NCBI RefSeq assembly: GCF_024380015.1
Contig: NZ_CP101509.1
Span: 186,001 to 250,000 of the forward strand
Direction: 5' to 3'
Length of the DNA stretch: 64,000 bases
Source: Photobacterium atrarenae
GTDB taxonomy: Bacteria > Pseudomonadota > Gammaproteobacteria > Enterobacterales > Vibrionaceae
Shown: positions 34,100 through 41,690 of the stretch, one piece after another
How the letters are laid out: every line of letters begins with the position of its first letter
Position numbering within the stretch: the first letter of the stretch is position 1
Translations under genes and position numbers: made by a program
Notes under the pieces: generated by a model
Seen by the model: only the letters and a program-made list of their open reading frames with translations
Told to the model about the DNA's origin: nothing
The model's database searches: none

Positions 34100-34414
34100 A
34101 TGTATCATGCTCATATTTACTTTGATCTGCCCGAGCAGGCCACCGCTGAGGCCATTCACCATCAAATCCGCCTCGAGCGAACCGACATTGCGGCGATCTT
34201 TCCGCTCGTCCACCGCAAAGTCGGTCCACATGACAAGCCAATGTTCGAAGTGCATTTCCGTAATAACAAGTTCGGGTTCATTGAATGGTTGGATCAACAC
34301 AGACAGGGGCTTTCAGTGCTGATCCATCCGGTGAGTGACGAAGAGCTGGCCGATCACACAACCCGGGCACAGTGGCTCGGGCAGCAGTTGCCAATTCATA
34401 CCCATATTTTTTAG
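34100..34414 (+). CDS. DOPA 4,5-dioxygenase-family protein
   Basis: A 104-residue single-domain protein matching the fungal/bacterial DOPA 4,5-dioxygenase family. His residues that could bind iron are in YHAHIYFD, LVHRKVGPHDKPMFEVHF and LIHPVSDEELADHT. Members open catechol rings next to a side chain. ATG 34100 follows GGAG by nine bases. It lies 169 bases after the GS-like gene on the same strand, so an aromatic-amino-acid context with the lyase is plausible. A shared terminator separates it from aspA. Confidence 0.82.
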   Translation: MYHAHIYFDLPEQATAEAIHHQIRLERTDIAAIFPLVHRKVGPHDKPMFEVHFRNNKFGFIEWLDQHRQGLSVLIHPVSDEELADHTTRAQWLGQQLPIHTHIF

Positions 34415-34435
34415 CCCCCTGTATCCACACACACA

Positions 34436-34463
34436 AAGAGCAGCTTCATACGGCGCTGCTCTT
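34436..34463. terminator. Hairpin between convergent DOPA-dioxygenase and aspartoacylase genes
   Basis: Perfect 9-bp stem AAGAGCAGC / GCTGCTCTT with a 10-base loop. It is A/T flanked on both sides but without long T-runs. Confidence 0.65.
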
Positions 34464-34485
34464 CGTAATTTATACCAGTCGCGGA

Positions 34486-35361
34486 TCAGACCTCGACCGT
34501 CACTTTCCGGGCCAGGGACATCGCAAGATTGTTGTCATAATAGGCCGCTTCGTTAATAAAATGCGGATAGGCCTCATAGTCACCTTCCCAGCACACTTCC
34601 GTGCCGTCGAACAAGGTATAAATCGGATCGCCCGGGCGCAGCGGTTTAAAATCGGCATCCTGCACATTGCGGTGCACCATCCCGATCCGCTCGCCGTGTT
34701 CATCTTCCGGCAGCTTGAGCGTTTCTTCATATTTAAACGCTTCATACGAAGCCGGTAATTCCGGTACCGCATCGGTGTTGTGCAGCTCAATGAAATCCAG
34801 AATATGCTGGGTCATGGTTTCCATCCAGTCCAACACATCCTGGCGCAGTACGGACTGCGACTGCGGCCCCACTTCCACAATCACTCCCTGCGGCGTGATC
34901 GAACTCAGAAACAGGTGTTCTTCGACTGAGGTTTGATCTTCCAGCACCACCACCGCTTCCGGCATCCGCGCTTTGACATAGGCCCCGAGCTGGCGGTTAA
35001 ACGCATCCGTTTGCAGCAGGATCAGCGTCGGTCCCATATTACTGGTGGTATTGTGTAAATCGATAATATAGTCAGTTTTGGCGTTCCCTTTCGGCCCTAA
35101 CTGTTGATTGATCACCTTGGCGCGGCTTTGTTCGTAGTTCGCCAGCGCCGGATTATTCAAATCATCCAAACCAAACTGACGGTTCAAATCAACGTCCAGA
35201 TAACGTTTGTTTTCTTCAAACGCCTTCGGGTTAGCAAACACGGTTTGGGTGGTAAAGCTATTGCGGGCAATGCGCTCCGGTTGCTGCTGCCACTTTCGCA
35301 ACAGGTAGATCCCGCTGAATTCATTGCCATGGGTGCCACCAACAACCGCGACCGTTTTCAT
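34486..35361 (-). CDS. Aspartoacylase (AspA/AstE family)
   Basis: A 291-residue zinc hydrolase. Zinc ligands: GGTHGNEFSGIYLLRK (H-x-x-E) and YIIDLHNTTSNMG (distal His). The Arg/Asn block is YLDVDLNRQFG, and the catalytic Glu sits in VIVEVGPQSQS. The C-terminal beta domain has PGDPIYTLFDGTEV. The length and motifs fit N-acetylaspartate/N-acyl-amino-acid deacylase. ATG 35361 follows AGGA. A perfect palindrome lies 44-75 bases upstream, so the gene is probably controlled by a dedicated regulator. Confidence 0.9.
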   Translation of the reverse strand: MKTVAVVGGTHGNEFSGIYLLRKWQQQPERIARNSFTTQTVFANPKAFEENKRYLDVDLNRQFGLDDLNNPALANYEQSRAKVINQQLGPKGNAKTDYIIDLHNTTSNMGPTLILLQTDAFNRQLGAYVKARMPEAVVVLEDQTSVEEHLFLSSITPQGVIVEVGPQSQSVLRQDVLDWMETMTQHILDFIELHNTDAVPELPASYEAFKYEETLKLPEDEHGERIGMVHRNVQDADFKPLRPGDPIYTLFDGTEVCWEGDYEAYPHFINEAAYYDNNLAMSLARKVTVEV

Positions 35362-35404
35362 TGCATTCGTCCTTGTGTTCACAAGCCTGACTCTCACTTT
35401 GTTC

Positions 35405-35436
35405 AATATTTATTTCAAGATACTGAAATAAATATT
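35405..35436. promoter_or_regulatory. 13-bp palindrome upstream of the aspartoacylase gene
   Basis: AATATTTATTTCA (35405-35417) and TGAAATAAATATT (35424-35436) are exact inverted repeats with a 6-base spacer. It lies 44 bases before the aspartoacylase start. The regulator is unknown; ArgR-like AT-rich palindromes have a different core. Confidence 0.65.
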
Positions 35437-35468
35437 AGTTTCAACCAGGAAATGCTTTAAAAAAGTGA

Positions 35469-35918
35469 TTACATATTCACAGGGTGCAGCTGCGCCAGCT
35501 TGAGATATGAGTGCAAGGTGTGATTTTTGTACTCAATGGCAGAATGAATACTGCTCTGCTTGTTGGCAATCACCGTAAAGTAATAACGGTCATCCCCACG
35601 ACGAAGCTCAATATCTAACCCCCCGTCATTCACCTGCCAGGTGCCTGTCCCTTTCTGACGGCTGAATAAACCCAGCTCCTCTACGGTCCCATCCGGGTGA
35701 AATATCATTTCAGTCACATACCCGGCACTACAGGTTTTAAGCCAATGCTGAACCGGCACCTCTTCACAACTGAACGGGCGCTTGGTTGCCAGCCAGTGCT
35801 GCATGTACTGATGCTCACTGTCATCCAGCGTTGGCAACGCAGATAAATCCACTAACCGAACCCGTTCTGATTCGCGTAAAAACAGCTGCAACAGCTGATG
35901 CTGCTTCTTCTCCGACAT
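35469..35918 (-). CDS. Hypothetical protein
   Basis: A 149-residue cytoplasmic protein starting MSEKKQHQLLQLFLRESERV. The N-terminal half is helical; the C-terminal half is a run of short beta strands (VTEMIFHPDGTVEELGLF, GTGTWQVNDGGLDIELRR, RYYFTVIANK) reminiscent of lipocalin or META-like beta sheets, but not enough to assign a family. A GTG at 35927 gives three more residues. It ends 33 bases from the palindrome upstream of the aspartoacylase gene, on the same strand. Confidence 0.65.
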   Translation of the reverse strand: MSEKKQHQLLQLFLRESERVRLVDLSALPTLDDSEHQYMQHWLATKRPFSCEEVPVQHWLKTCSAGYVTEMIFHPDGTVEELGLFSRQKGTGTWQVNDGGLDIELRRGDDRYYFTVIANKQSSIHSAIEYKNHTLHSYLKLAQLHPVNM

Positions 35919-36010
35919 CCCTATCACCTATACATTTCATGGCGTTAGCCAAGAAGCTAAACCCTATTGGGGGCCCTTTCACCCGATAAAAGGCAAAACT
36001 GTTAACCTGC

Positions 36011-36424
36011 TCAAAACTTCACTTTGCCACGCATGGACTTAACCTGGCCGCGCTGCGATTTTTTGTCCATCCGACGTCGCTGCGATCCTTTGGTCGGTTT
36101 GGTGGCCTTGCGCGCTTTCTGCTGCACTGCGACCGATTGAATCAACGTCTGCAACCGCAATAAGGCATCTTCCCGGTTTTGCTCCTGGGTCCGATACTGC
36201 TGTGCCTTGATGATGATGATCCCGTCTTTGGTAATTCGCTGATCCGCAAGTTGAAGTAAGCGCTCTTTATAAAAAACAGGTAAAGATGACCGTTTGATGT
36301 CAAATCGCAGATGGATTGCACTGGAGACTTTGTTGACATTCTGCCCACCCGCACCCTGAGCCCGGATCGCGGAAATATCAATTTCCCAGTCAGCCAATTG
36401 CACCGTATTCGAAATCGCTAGCAT
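36011..36424 (-). CDS. arfB: Ribosome-rescue peptidyl-tRNA hydrolase ArfB (YaeJ)
   Basis: A 137-residue protein with the RF1-type catalytic GGQ in IRAQGAGGQNVNKVSSAIHL and a basic C-terminal tail (QRRRMDKKSQRGQVKSMRGK) that enters the empty mRNA channel, as in ArfB/ICT1. It hydrolyses peptidyl-tRNA on stalled ribosomes independently of RF2. With ArfA at 27.4 kb, this chromosome segment encodes both known tmRNA-independent rescue pathways. Confidence 0.93.
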   Translation of the reverse strand: MLAISNTVQLADWEIDISAIRAQGAGGQNVNKVSSAIHLRFDIKRSSLPVFYKERLLQLADQRITKDGIIIIKAQQYRTQEQNREDALLRLQTLIQSVAVQQKARKATKPTKGSQRRRMDKKSQRGQVKSMRGKVKF

Positions 36425-36503
36425 GATATAAACGCACGTCTGTTAAAATAAGTTTCTCATCAGCATTATAACCGCAAGCCCGCGGTTTATGGCAGCGTTG
36501 GGA

Positions 36504-36656
36504 TCAACCCTCCTTTTCCCGGCCTGTTCGGCGCGCACGCCGGCAACGCTCGGAGCAATAACGAACTTGTTCCCAGCATTTTTGCCATTTCTTACGCCAG
36601 CGAAATGGCCGCCCACAGATCGGACAAATCTTCTCGGGCAGTTCCGCTTTATTCAT
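36504..36656 (-). CDS. DUF2256-type 50-residue zinc-binding protein
   Basis: Minus-strand ATG 36656 encodes 50 residues: a Cys4 pattern in KICPICGRPFRWRKKW and VRYCSERCRRAR, with Trp/Arg-rich segments between. This is the DUF2256 pattern (CPxCGxPFxWRKKW then YCSxxC). The gene follows AAGGG by six bases. It is too short for usual length cut-offs. In other bacteria DUF2256 is often near photolyase/cryptochrome genes; none is here. Confidence 0.85.
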   Translation of the reverse strand: MNKAELPEKICPICGRPFRWRKKWQKCWEQVRYCSERCRRARRTGREKEG

Positions 36657-36690
36657 CCTCGACCCTTCTGTTGTTATTACCGATCAGGCT

Positions 36691-36885
36691 ATTCTGTCCA
36701 ACGTCATCCTTCGTACAGCAGTATTCATTTTCGTCGACGCATTCGGGTTTGGCTTCCTGATTGTCTCAGCTGCTCCCTGGCTCAGTCGCCAGCTCAGCCA
36801 CCTGCCGAATGCCTGGCTGGTCGGCATAGTTGTAACCACCTTTGTTTTCATTGGCACCTGGGCGCAACGTCACCGGCAGGTGTAA
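36691..36885 (+). CDS. Possible small membrane protein with unresolved start
   Basis: A plus-strand frame open from before 36601 to TAA 36883-36885 reads as two membrane helices: VILRTAVFIFVDAFGFGFLI and LVGIVVTTFVFIGTWAQ, split by a polar loop (APWLSRQLSHLPN). No ATG, GTG or TTG lies in the relevant part of the frame; ATT (36676, 36691) or CTG (36694) would be needed. Either a non-standard start, a gene whose 5' end was lost next to the divergent DUF2256 gene, or chance. Confidence 0.3.
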   Translation: MLSNVILRTAVFIFVDAFGFGFLIVSAAPWLSRQLSHLPNAWLVGIVVTTFVFIGTWAQRHRQV

Positions 36886-36896
36886 ATTGAGGGTAG

Positions 36897-36920
36897 AAAA
36901 AACCCGCCGAGCGGCGGGTT
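36897..36920 (-). terminator. Terminator of the DUF4382 lipoprotein gene
   Basis: Perfect 8-bp stem AACCCGCC / GGCGGGTT around GAGC; on the minus strand it continues into a six-base T-run. Located 9 bases after the gene. Confidence 0.9.
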
Positions 36921-36928
36921 AAAAGAGC

Positions 36929-37879
36929 TTAGAAATTAAAGGTTGCGCCAGCCGCGAGCAGCTCGACGTCGACGAACATCTGCGTCTCAAAATTCAGTTG
37001 CTCACCGCCCTGCTCCGGATCATCTTCCGAGCCGTTGCAGACCAAAGTGACATCATAGTTGCCCAACGGTAGATAACCGATTTCATACTCACCAGTCTCG
37101 GTATCAACACCTGCTGTTGTGTACGGCTCCGTTGCTGAACCTAAATCGCCATAAATACCATTCGTCGGGGCTTGGTAAACGTAGATGTAAGCATCGTCGA
37201 TAGTGCTATCACACACGCCCGCGGCTTCAACCTGGCCTGAAATCGTCGCGACGGCATCATTATTTACCAGCCGGACCCCACGTGGCTTGAGTTGGTACCC
37301 GTTGGCGTTGCTCACCATACTTTTACGCAGATCAAATTCCAACGTATAGGCCTGCGTTGCATTGGCTTCAACCTGAAAACCATCCAGCTTGAGTTCACCG
37401 CTTGGCACCCGGATCCCTTCAACGGCATCCGTATCGGTAACCACATGCGAATAAGGCGTTGCGTTATTGTCTGTATATTTCTCATTTTCAAGAACCGACA
37501 ATCGCAGTTGTGTGTATTGCCCTGCGGTAAGCTGTTCATCACTCAAAACCTGGAGTGACTGTTCGCCCTGGTAGGCCATCAGGTTAATCACCATAAACTC
37601 CGGATGGCCGTCGCTATCCACCGGAATCGACATCCCTTGCGGGATACACTCGGCAGAGCTTTGATCCGCGGCGAAAGATGTCGTCCCCCAACTGGATTCG
37701 CTCCCGTTCGTATGGTGTACCTCAATTTCATCAAACGCGACACACACCTTAGTCAGGTTGTCCACCGGCGCATCGGAGAAAGCCAAGCTCATGGTGCCGG
37801 CCGCTTCACCATCGGAACCGTCTGAATTACACCCAATCAGAAATGCACTAACCAAGGAGGCAAGAATATATTTATGCAT
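36929..37879 (-). CDS. DUF4382-domain lipoprotein
   Basis: A 316-residue lipoprotein: signal peptide MHKYILASLVSAFLIGCNS with lipobox LIGC, then a Ser/Asp/Gly-rich linker. The first half matches DUF4382 (GTMSLAFSDAPVDNLTKVCV, AFDEIEVHH, GQYTQLRLSVLENE, LDGFQVEANATQAYTLEFDL). A C-terminal carboxypeptidase-regulatory-like beta sandwich follows (ISGQVEAAGVCDS, GEYEIGYLPLGNYDVTLVC). It is probably on the outer membrane; its function is unknown. Confidence 0.85.
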   Translation of the reverse strand: MHKYILASLVSAFLIGCNSDGSDGEAAGTMSLAFSDAPVDNLTKVCVAFDEIEVHHTNGSESSWGTTSFAADQSSAECIPQGMSIPVDSDGHPEFMVINLMAYQGEQSLQVLSDEQLTAGQYTQLRLSVLENEKYTDNNATPYSHVVTDTDAVEGIRVPSGELKLDGFQVEANATQAYTLEFDLRKSMVSNANGYQLKPRGVRLVNNDAVATISGQVEAAGVCDSTIDDAYIYVYQAPTNGIYGDLGSATEPYTTAGVDTETGEYEIGYLPLGNYDVTLVCNGSEDDPEQGGEQLNFETQMFVDVELLAAGATFNF

Positions 37880-38041
37880 TGATACTACTCACGACTCAAT
37901 TATTTCCCATAAGCATATCGTCTTGTGAACAGGCCCCCAACCGCTCCACCTGCAACCAGGTAAAACCTGACAGAAATTTTACCAAAGGGAGATGTTCTGG
38001 CCCGTTTTCATTTAAATACCGTTCAAAATGACGTATCAATA

Positions 38042-38635
38042 CTAAAAGTCCATCATCGGCAAGGTTGAAGCGACCAACAACGCTGCCATCCCATAGTTAA
38101 ACCATTTCATCCGCTCAGTATTATTCAGCAGGTGTTGCAGTTGCTTGCCCGCCACAGTCCAGACACTGACAGACGGCACATTGACCGCTGCAAACACAGC
38201 TGAAACCAACACAACACCCTGCCAGTTGGCCGAGAGGTTATACACACTCACGGCGGTCAGGGCCATTGACCACGCCTTTGGATTGATCCACTGAAAGTTT
38301 GCCGCAGCCAAAAAGCTCAGCGGGCGATAATCCAACGCGTTGTGACTCCCGGCACGACTGCGAGCAATTTTAAAAGCGAGATAGAATAAATACAGCAGGC
38401 AACCCACTTGTAGAATCTGATGCACCACGGGGTATGCCGTAAAAACGCCCATCAGACCGACCCCGACCAGGATCACCATAAAGCTAAACCCAAACACAAT
38501 GCCCAGCATATGTGGGACCGTCCGGAGAAAGCCGACATTCGCACCGGAAGCCATCAGCATAATATTGTTGGGGCCAGGGGAGACCGTAGAGACAAATGCG
38601 AAGCTTGCCAGCGCCAGCAGATGTTGATAGTCCAT
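38042..38635 (-). CDS. LysE-family amino-acid exporter
   Basis: A 197-residue inner-membrane exporter with six predicted helices. The LysE signature is STVSPGPNNIMLMASGANVG near the N-terminus; FQWINPKAWSMALTAVSVYN is the conserved mid-protein block. It probably exports an amino acid or a toxic analogue. ATG 38635 follows AAGGA at ten bases. It is divergent from an Lrp/AsnC regulator, the usual arrangement for ligand-induced exporters. Confidence 0.92.
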   Translation of the reverse strand: MDYQHLLALASFAFVSTVSPGPNNIMLMASGANVGFLRTVPHMLGIVFGFSFMVILVGVGLMGVFTAYPVVHQILQVGCLLYLFYLAFKIARSRAGSHNALDYRPLSFLAAANFQWINPKAWSMALTAVSVYNLSANWQGVVLVSAVFAAVNVPSVSVWTVAGKQLQHLLNNTERMKWFNYGMAALLVASTLPMMDF

Positions 38636-38744
38636 ATTGATTCATTCCTTATTCATGAGCTTTGGGTATATATTAACGGGAGGTAGCCGCAATTTTGTGT
38701 CTATCAATGTGCCAGTCTCATTCATTTAGCAAGATAAATTCAAC

Positions 38745-39185
38745 ATGGACAGATTTGACGAAAGAATATTGCGCGAGCTGAAATCAAATGGTCGGTTATC
38801 CAACGTCGAGCTGGCGGAGCGGATCGGTCTCTCTCCTTCAGCCACCCTGCGGCGGGTTCAGGAATTGGAGCGCAGCGGGATCATTAAAGGCTATCGTGCG
38901 GTTCTGGATCCGGGGAAAATGGGCATCGGGTTCATTGCCTATGTCACCATCGGACTCTCCAGCCATGGCAAACGCTCACAACTCGATTTTGAGCAACGAC
39001 TCCAGACTGCGAAGGAAGTAACGGAATGCCACAATATTACCGGCAACAGTGAATACTTACTGCGGGTTGAGACCTCAAATCTCAGCGCTTATAAACGCTT
39101 TCATTCTGATGTACTGGGAGAAATCCCTCAGGTCATTGCCATCTCCACCCTGGTGGTGATGGAAACCCCGAAGGACGAACGCTAG
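38745..39185 (+). CDS. Lrp/AsnC-family transcriptional regulator
   Basis: A 146-residue regulator. The N-terminal helix-turn-helix is RILRELKSNGRLSNVELAER and LSPSATLRRVQELERSGII. The C-terminal RAM effector domain has VTECHNITGNSEYLLRVET. It probably senses an amino acid and controls the divergent LysE exporter. No Shine-Dalgarno is seen before ATG 38745 (AAGATAAATTCAAC), suggesting weak translation. The gene ends in a terminator-like hairpin. Confidence 0.92.
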   Translation: MDRFDERILRELKSNGRLSNVELAERIGLSPSATLRRVQELERSGIIKGYRAVLDPGKMGIGFIAYVTIGLSSHGKRSQLDFEQRLQTAKEVTECHNITGNSEYLLRVETSNLSAYKRFHSDVLGEIPQVIAISTLVVMETPKDER

Positions 39186-39206
39186 CGAGAGCATAATGCT
39201 CTCGCT
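39184..39206. terminator. Hairpin between convergent Lrp and L,D-transpeptidase genes
   Basis: Perfect 11-bp inverted repeat AGCGAGAGCAT / ATGCTCTCGCT around one base, continuing ATTTCT. It overlaps the Lrp stop codon region and abuts the solo end of the dispersed repeat. Confidence 0.6.
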
Positions 39207-39240
39207 ATTTCTGATCACTCGCTTACTGTGATTGGTATTA
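39203..39240. repeat. Solo terminal end of the 160-bp dispersed element
   Basis: These 38 bases match the right end of the element at 59356-59515, with about four differences: CGCTATTTCTGATCACT, then CTTACT and TGATTGGTAT. The stop codon of the L,D-transpeptidase gene (TAA on the minus strand, 39240-39238) is the last triplet of this segment. Confidence 0.75.
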
Positions 39241-40158
39241 AAGCGAAGCTTCGCGGATCAACGCCTGTGGGATCCCGGTTTGCATCACCAGAGCCCGGCT
39301 CAGGCGACTTTCAGCTTCGGTATCATGTTGCACAGCCGTCTGCAGTGTCTTTGTCGCAGAAACCGGCTTATGCTCACCGACCTGGGATTCAGAGCGCGAC
39401 AAAGGCTGATGAACTTCCACATAAACCGAGCCATCCGGCTCTACCGTTTGCTTCAGTGGCTGATTAATCACTTTGACGCGCGTCCCTTTGGCAACCTGAG
39501 GAAACAGCCACTCGATATCCCAAGGGTTCATCCGGATACAACCGGAGCTGACTCGCATCCCAATGCCAAAATCTTTATTGGTGCCGTGGATTAAATATTG
39601 GCCGCTGCCGTATGCCAGGCGCATGGCGTATTCACCCAGTGGGTTTTCTGGCCCCGCAGGCACGACCCCCGGCAATTCAATCCCGTGTTTTTCCCGGTAT
39701 TCACGCCGGATGTTCGCCGTTGGGGTCCAGGTCGGGTCGACAATTTTCTGGCTGACGGAAGTCGTCATCAGTGGGGTTTCCCGTCCGACCCGCCCGATCC
39801 CGATTGGGAACACATACATCCGCTCCGGGTTATCCTTCGGAAAGTAATACAGGCGCAGCTCGGCTAGATTGATCACAATCCCTTCGCGTTTCACATCTGG
39901 CAGGATCAGTTGCGTTGGCACGGTTAACAAGGTCCCCGGGGTTGGCAGGAATGGATCGACCCCCTGGTTTGATTCCATCAATGCCAGAAAGCCGACACCG
40001 AACTTATTGGCGATGTCAGCCATGCTTTCCCCTTCGTTCACCTGGTAATATTCCATCAACCCGACCAGCTTGCTATCCGCAGCGGGTCGTGGGTACTCAA
40101 TGGCTTGAACCGTCACCGACAAGAGGCAGAGTAAATAAATGAGCAATGAACGAAACAC
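39238..40158 (-). CDS. L,D-transpeptidase (ErfK/YbiS/YcfS/YnhG family) with LysM
   Basis: A 306-residue periplasmic enzyme that forms 3-3 cross-links or attaches Braun lipoprotein. A signal peptide (MFRSLLIYLLCLLSVTVQA) leads to a LysM domain (about residues 35-85) and the YkuD catalytic domain with the active-site block HGTNKDFGIGMRVSSGCIRM (His and Cys). A low-complexity tail (about the last 70 residues) follows. The preferred start is GTG 40158, five bases after GGAGG. The C-terminus overlaps the dispersed repeat. Confidence 0.92.
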   Translation of the reverse strand: MFRSLLIYLLCLLSVTVQAIEYPRPAADSKLVGLMEYYQVNEGESMADIANKFGVGFLALMESNQGVDPFLPTPGTLLTVPTQLILPDVKREGIVINLAELRLYYFPKDNPERMYVFPIGIGRVGRETPLMTTSVSQKIVDPTWTPTANIRREYREKHGIELPGVVPAGPENPLGEYAMRLAYGSGQYLIHGTNKDFGIGMRVSSGCIRMNPWDIEWLFPQVAKGTRVKVINQPLKQTVEPDGSVYVEVHQPLSRSESQVGEHKPVSATKTLQTAVQHDTEAESRLSRALVMQTGIPQALIREASL

Positions 40159-40438
40159 AAAATCCTCCAACTGATTTATGAGTAAGTATGGCTGAAAGGC
40201 GCAAAGTGTTGAGCTTGCACCAGTCGCTTCTCAACTTTAAGACATGCATCCGAAACATCACCCGGATTTCGCCAACCACTGAATCCTACCCACCTGGGCG
40301 CTTTGCTTCGTCATCACCAGGTAAAAATACACCACAAAAATATCCTGTCTCGCAAATACAACCGTCTTTCCTTGATAACTTACGCTGATCCGGTTCTTCG
40401 GGTATAAACTATAGGAGAAAGCAGATAAGGGCCTCCCC

Positions 40439-41107
40439 ATGAACCCATTATCCCCCTTGAATATGGATCGACACGAACGTGTCACGATCGATACCAGCAC
40501 CCAAACCTGGCTGGCTTCCCCCTTACCCGGGGTGTGGCGGATCCCACTCGAACGGGAAGCTGCTGAATCCGGACAAGTCACCAGCCTGGTGCGCTATGAG
40601 CCAAACACCCACTTTAGCGCTCATTATCATCCGAACGGTGAGGAAATTTTCGTCCTTGAAGGTATCTTCCAGGACGAATTTGGCAACTATCCGGCCGGGA
40701 CCTATATCCGTAATCCACCAGGATCATGCCACGCGCCGCGCAGCGACAGCGGATGCCTGCTCTACGTCAAGCTCAACATGTTCCCTAAAGATGACCACGA
40801 CGTATTTCGTCTTGATACTCACAATGCGAGCTGGCAACCGGGTATTGACCGTCAAACCACCATCCTGCCGTTACACGGCTTCGGCCATGAGCAAACCTCG
40901 CTGGTCCGCTGGGCGCACGATACCTGCCTGGCCAGCCACCAACATGAAGGCGGAGAAGAAGTGTTTATCCTCTCCGGTGATTTTTCCGATGAGGAAGGAA
41001 CATACGGACAAGGCACCTGGATCAGAAACCCGCCCGGCAGTAAGCACCAGCCAGCCAGTCAAAGCGGCTGCCTGATGCTGATGAAAACCGGTCATTTACC
41101 AGTTTAG
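40439..41107 (+). CDS. ChrR-like bicupin protein
   Basis: A 222-residue protein made of two ChrR-type cupin domains. Domain 1 has FSAHYHPNGEEIFVLEG and GTYIRNPPGSCHAPRS; domain 2 repeats it as LASHQHEGGEEVFILSG and GTWIRNPPGSKHQPAS. Each has the His/His/Glu/His set expected to bind metal. The duplication is clear. No sigma factor is adjacent, so it is not an obvious anti-sigma factor; a metal-dependent dioxygenase or sensor is possible. Confidence 0.85.
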   Translation: MNPLSPLNMDRHERVTIDTSTQTWLASPLPGVWRIPLEREAAESGQVTSLVRYEPNTHFSAHYHPNGEEIFVLEGIFQDEFGNYPAGTYIRNPPGSCHAPRSDSGCLLYVKLNMFPKDDHDVFRLDTHNASWQPGIDRQTTILPLHGFGHEQTSLVRWAHDTCLASHQHEGGEEVFILSGDFSDEEGTYGQGTWIRNPPGSKHQPASQSGCLMLMKTGHLPV

Positions 41108-41119
41108 GCCCAATGGGTT

Positions 41120-41596
41120 TTAAAACGCGATGGATAAGGCTTGAAAACGAGCCATGGTCTGCTGGTAATGCACTGTACCCGGTTGATAGTAACCGGCCGG
41201 CATCCGGTTCTCGAGCCCGGCTGCTTTGAGCTGTTGCCACTCTGCCCGGGTCAGGATCACATAGTCCAGATGTTCATCCAGGCATTGCGCCAGGCTTGCG
41301 TAAGTCAATGCGTCATCCCGGATCAGAGTTTTCAACTTTCCGGTCAGAGCGGACAAGGGCAACCGGAATAATCGGACCAGTTGCTTACGATCGGGCACCC
41401 GCTGTGCCGCCAGTGAGCGCTGCGCATAATCAAAGATCTGTGTCCAGTCCGCTTTCCCCTGTCGGGTGACGAGTTGGTGACGGTAGCAGTAATACCCTTC
41501 GAGGTACATCTCAAGATAATGGAAGCGCTCAGCATGGACCTCCAGATAAAGATGCTGTAGTTCCAGATCAGCGTCATACAAATGGGAGTCAGTCAT
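41120..41596 (-). CDS. Hypothetical protein
   Basis: A 158-residue protein rich in Leu, Tyr, Gln and His and probably helical (DLELQHLYLEVHAERFHYLE, MYLEGYYCYRHQLV). There is no signal peptide or membrane helix. I do not recognise a family. The ATG at 41596 lacks a good ribosome site (a TTG at 41602 also fits). It is convergent with the bicupin gene, ending 13 bases from it, and upstream of an exported protein gene on the same strand. Confidence 0.65.
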   Translation of the reverse strand: MTDSHLYDADLELQHLYLEVHAERFHYLEMYLEGYYCYRHQLVTRQGKADWTQIFDYAQRSLAAQRVPDRKQLVRLFRLPLSALTGKLKTLIRDDALTYASLAQCLDEHLDYVILTRAEWQQLKAAGLENRMPAGYYQPGTVHYQQTMARFQALSIAF

Positions 41597-41690
41597 ATTC
41601 AAAACTCAGCAGGGTGCCCCCACTTGTTGTGCGTTGCGTGGCAGCCCTGCTTGTGTCCAATGGTTCTTTATTTTGATCGTGAAGGTGAAA

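Noticed and set aside
36489..36890. 133-codon plus-strand frame
   Set aside because: It is antisense to the DUF2256 gene, rich in Pro/Ser/Cys/His and lacks a ribosome site; a shadow frame.
38636..38744. Specific Lrp operator between LysE and Lrp genes
   Set aside because: The region is AT-rich and no clear symmetric site could be singled out.
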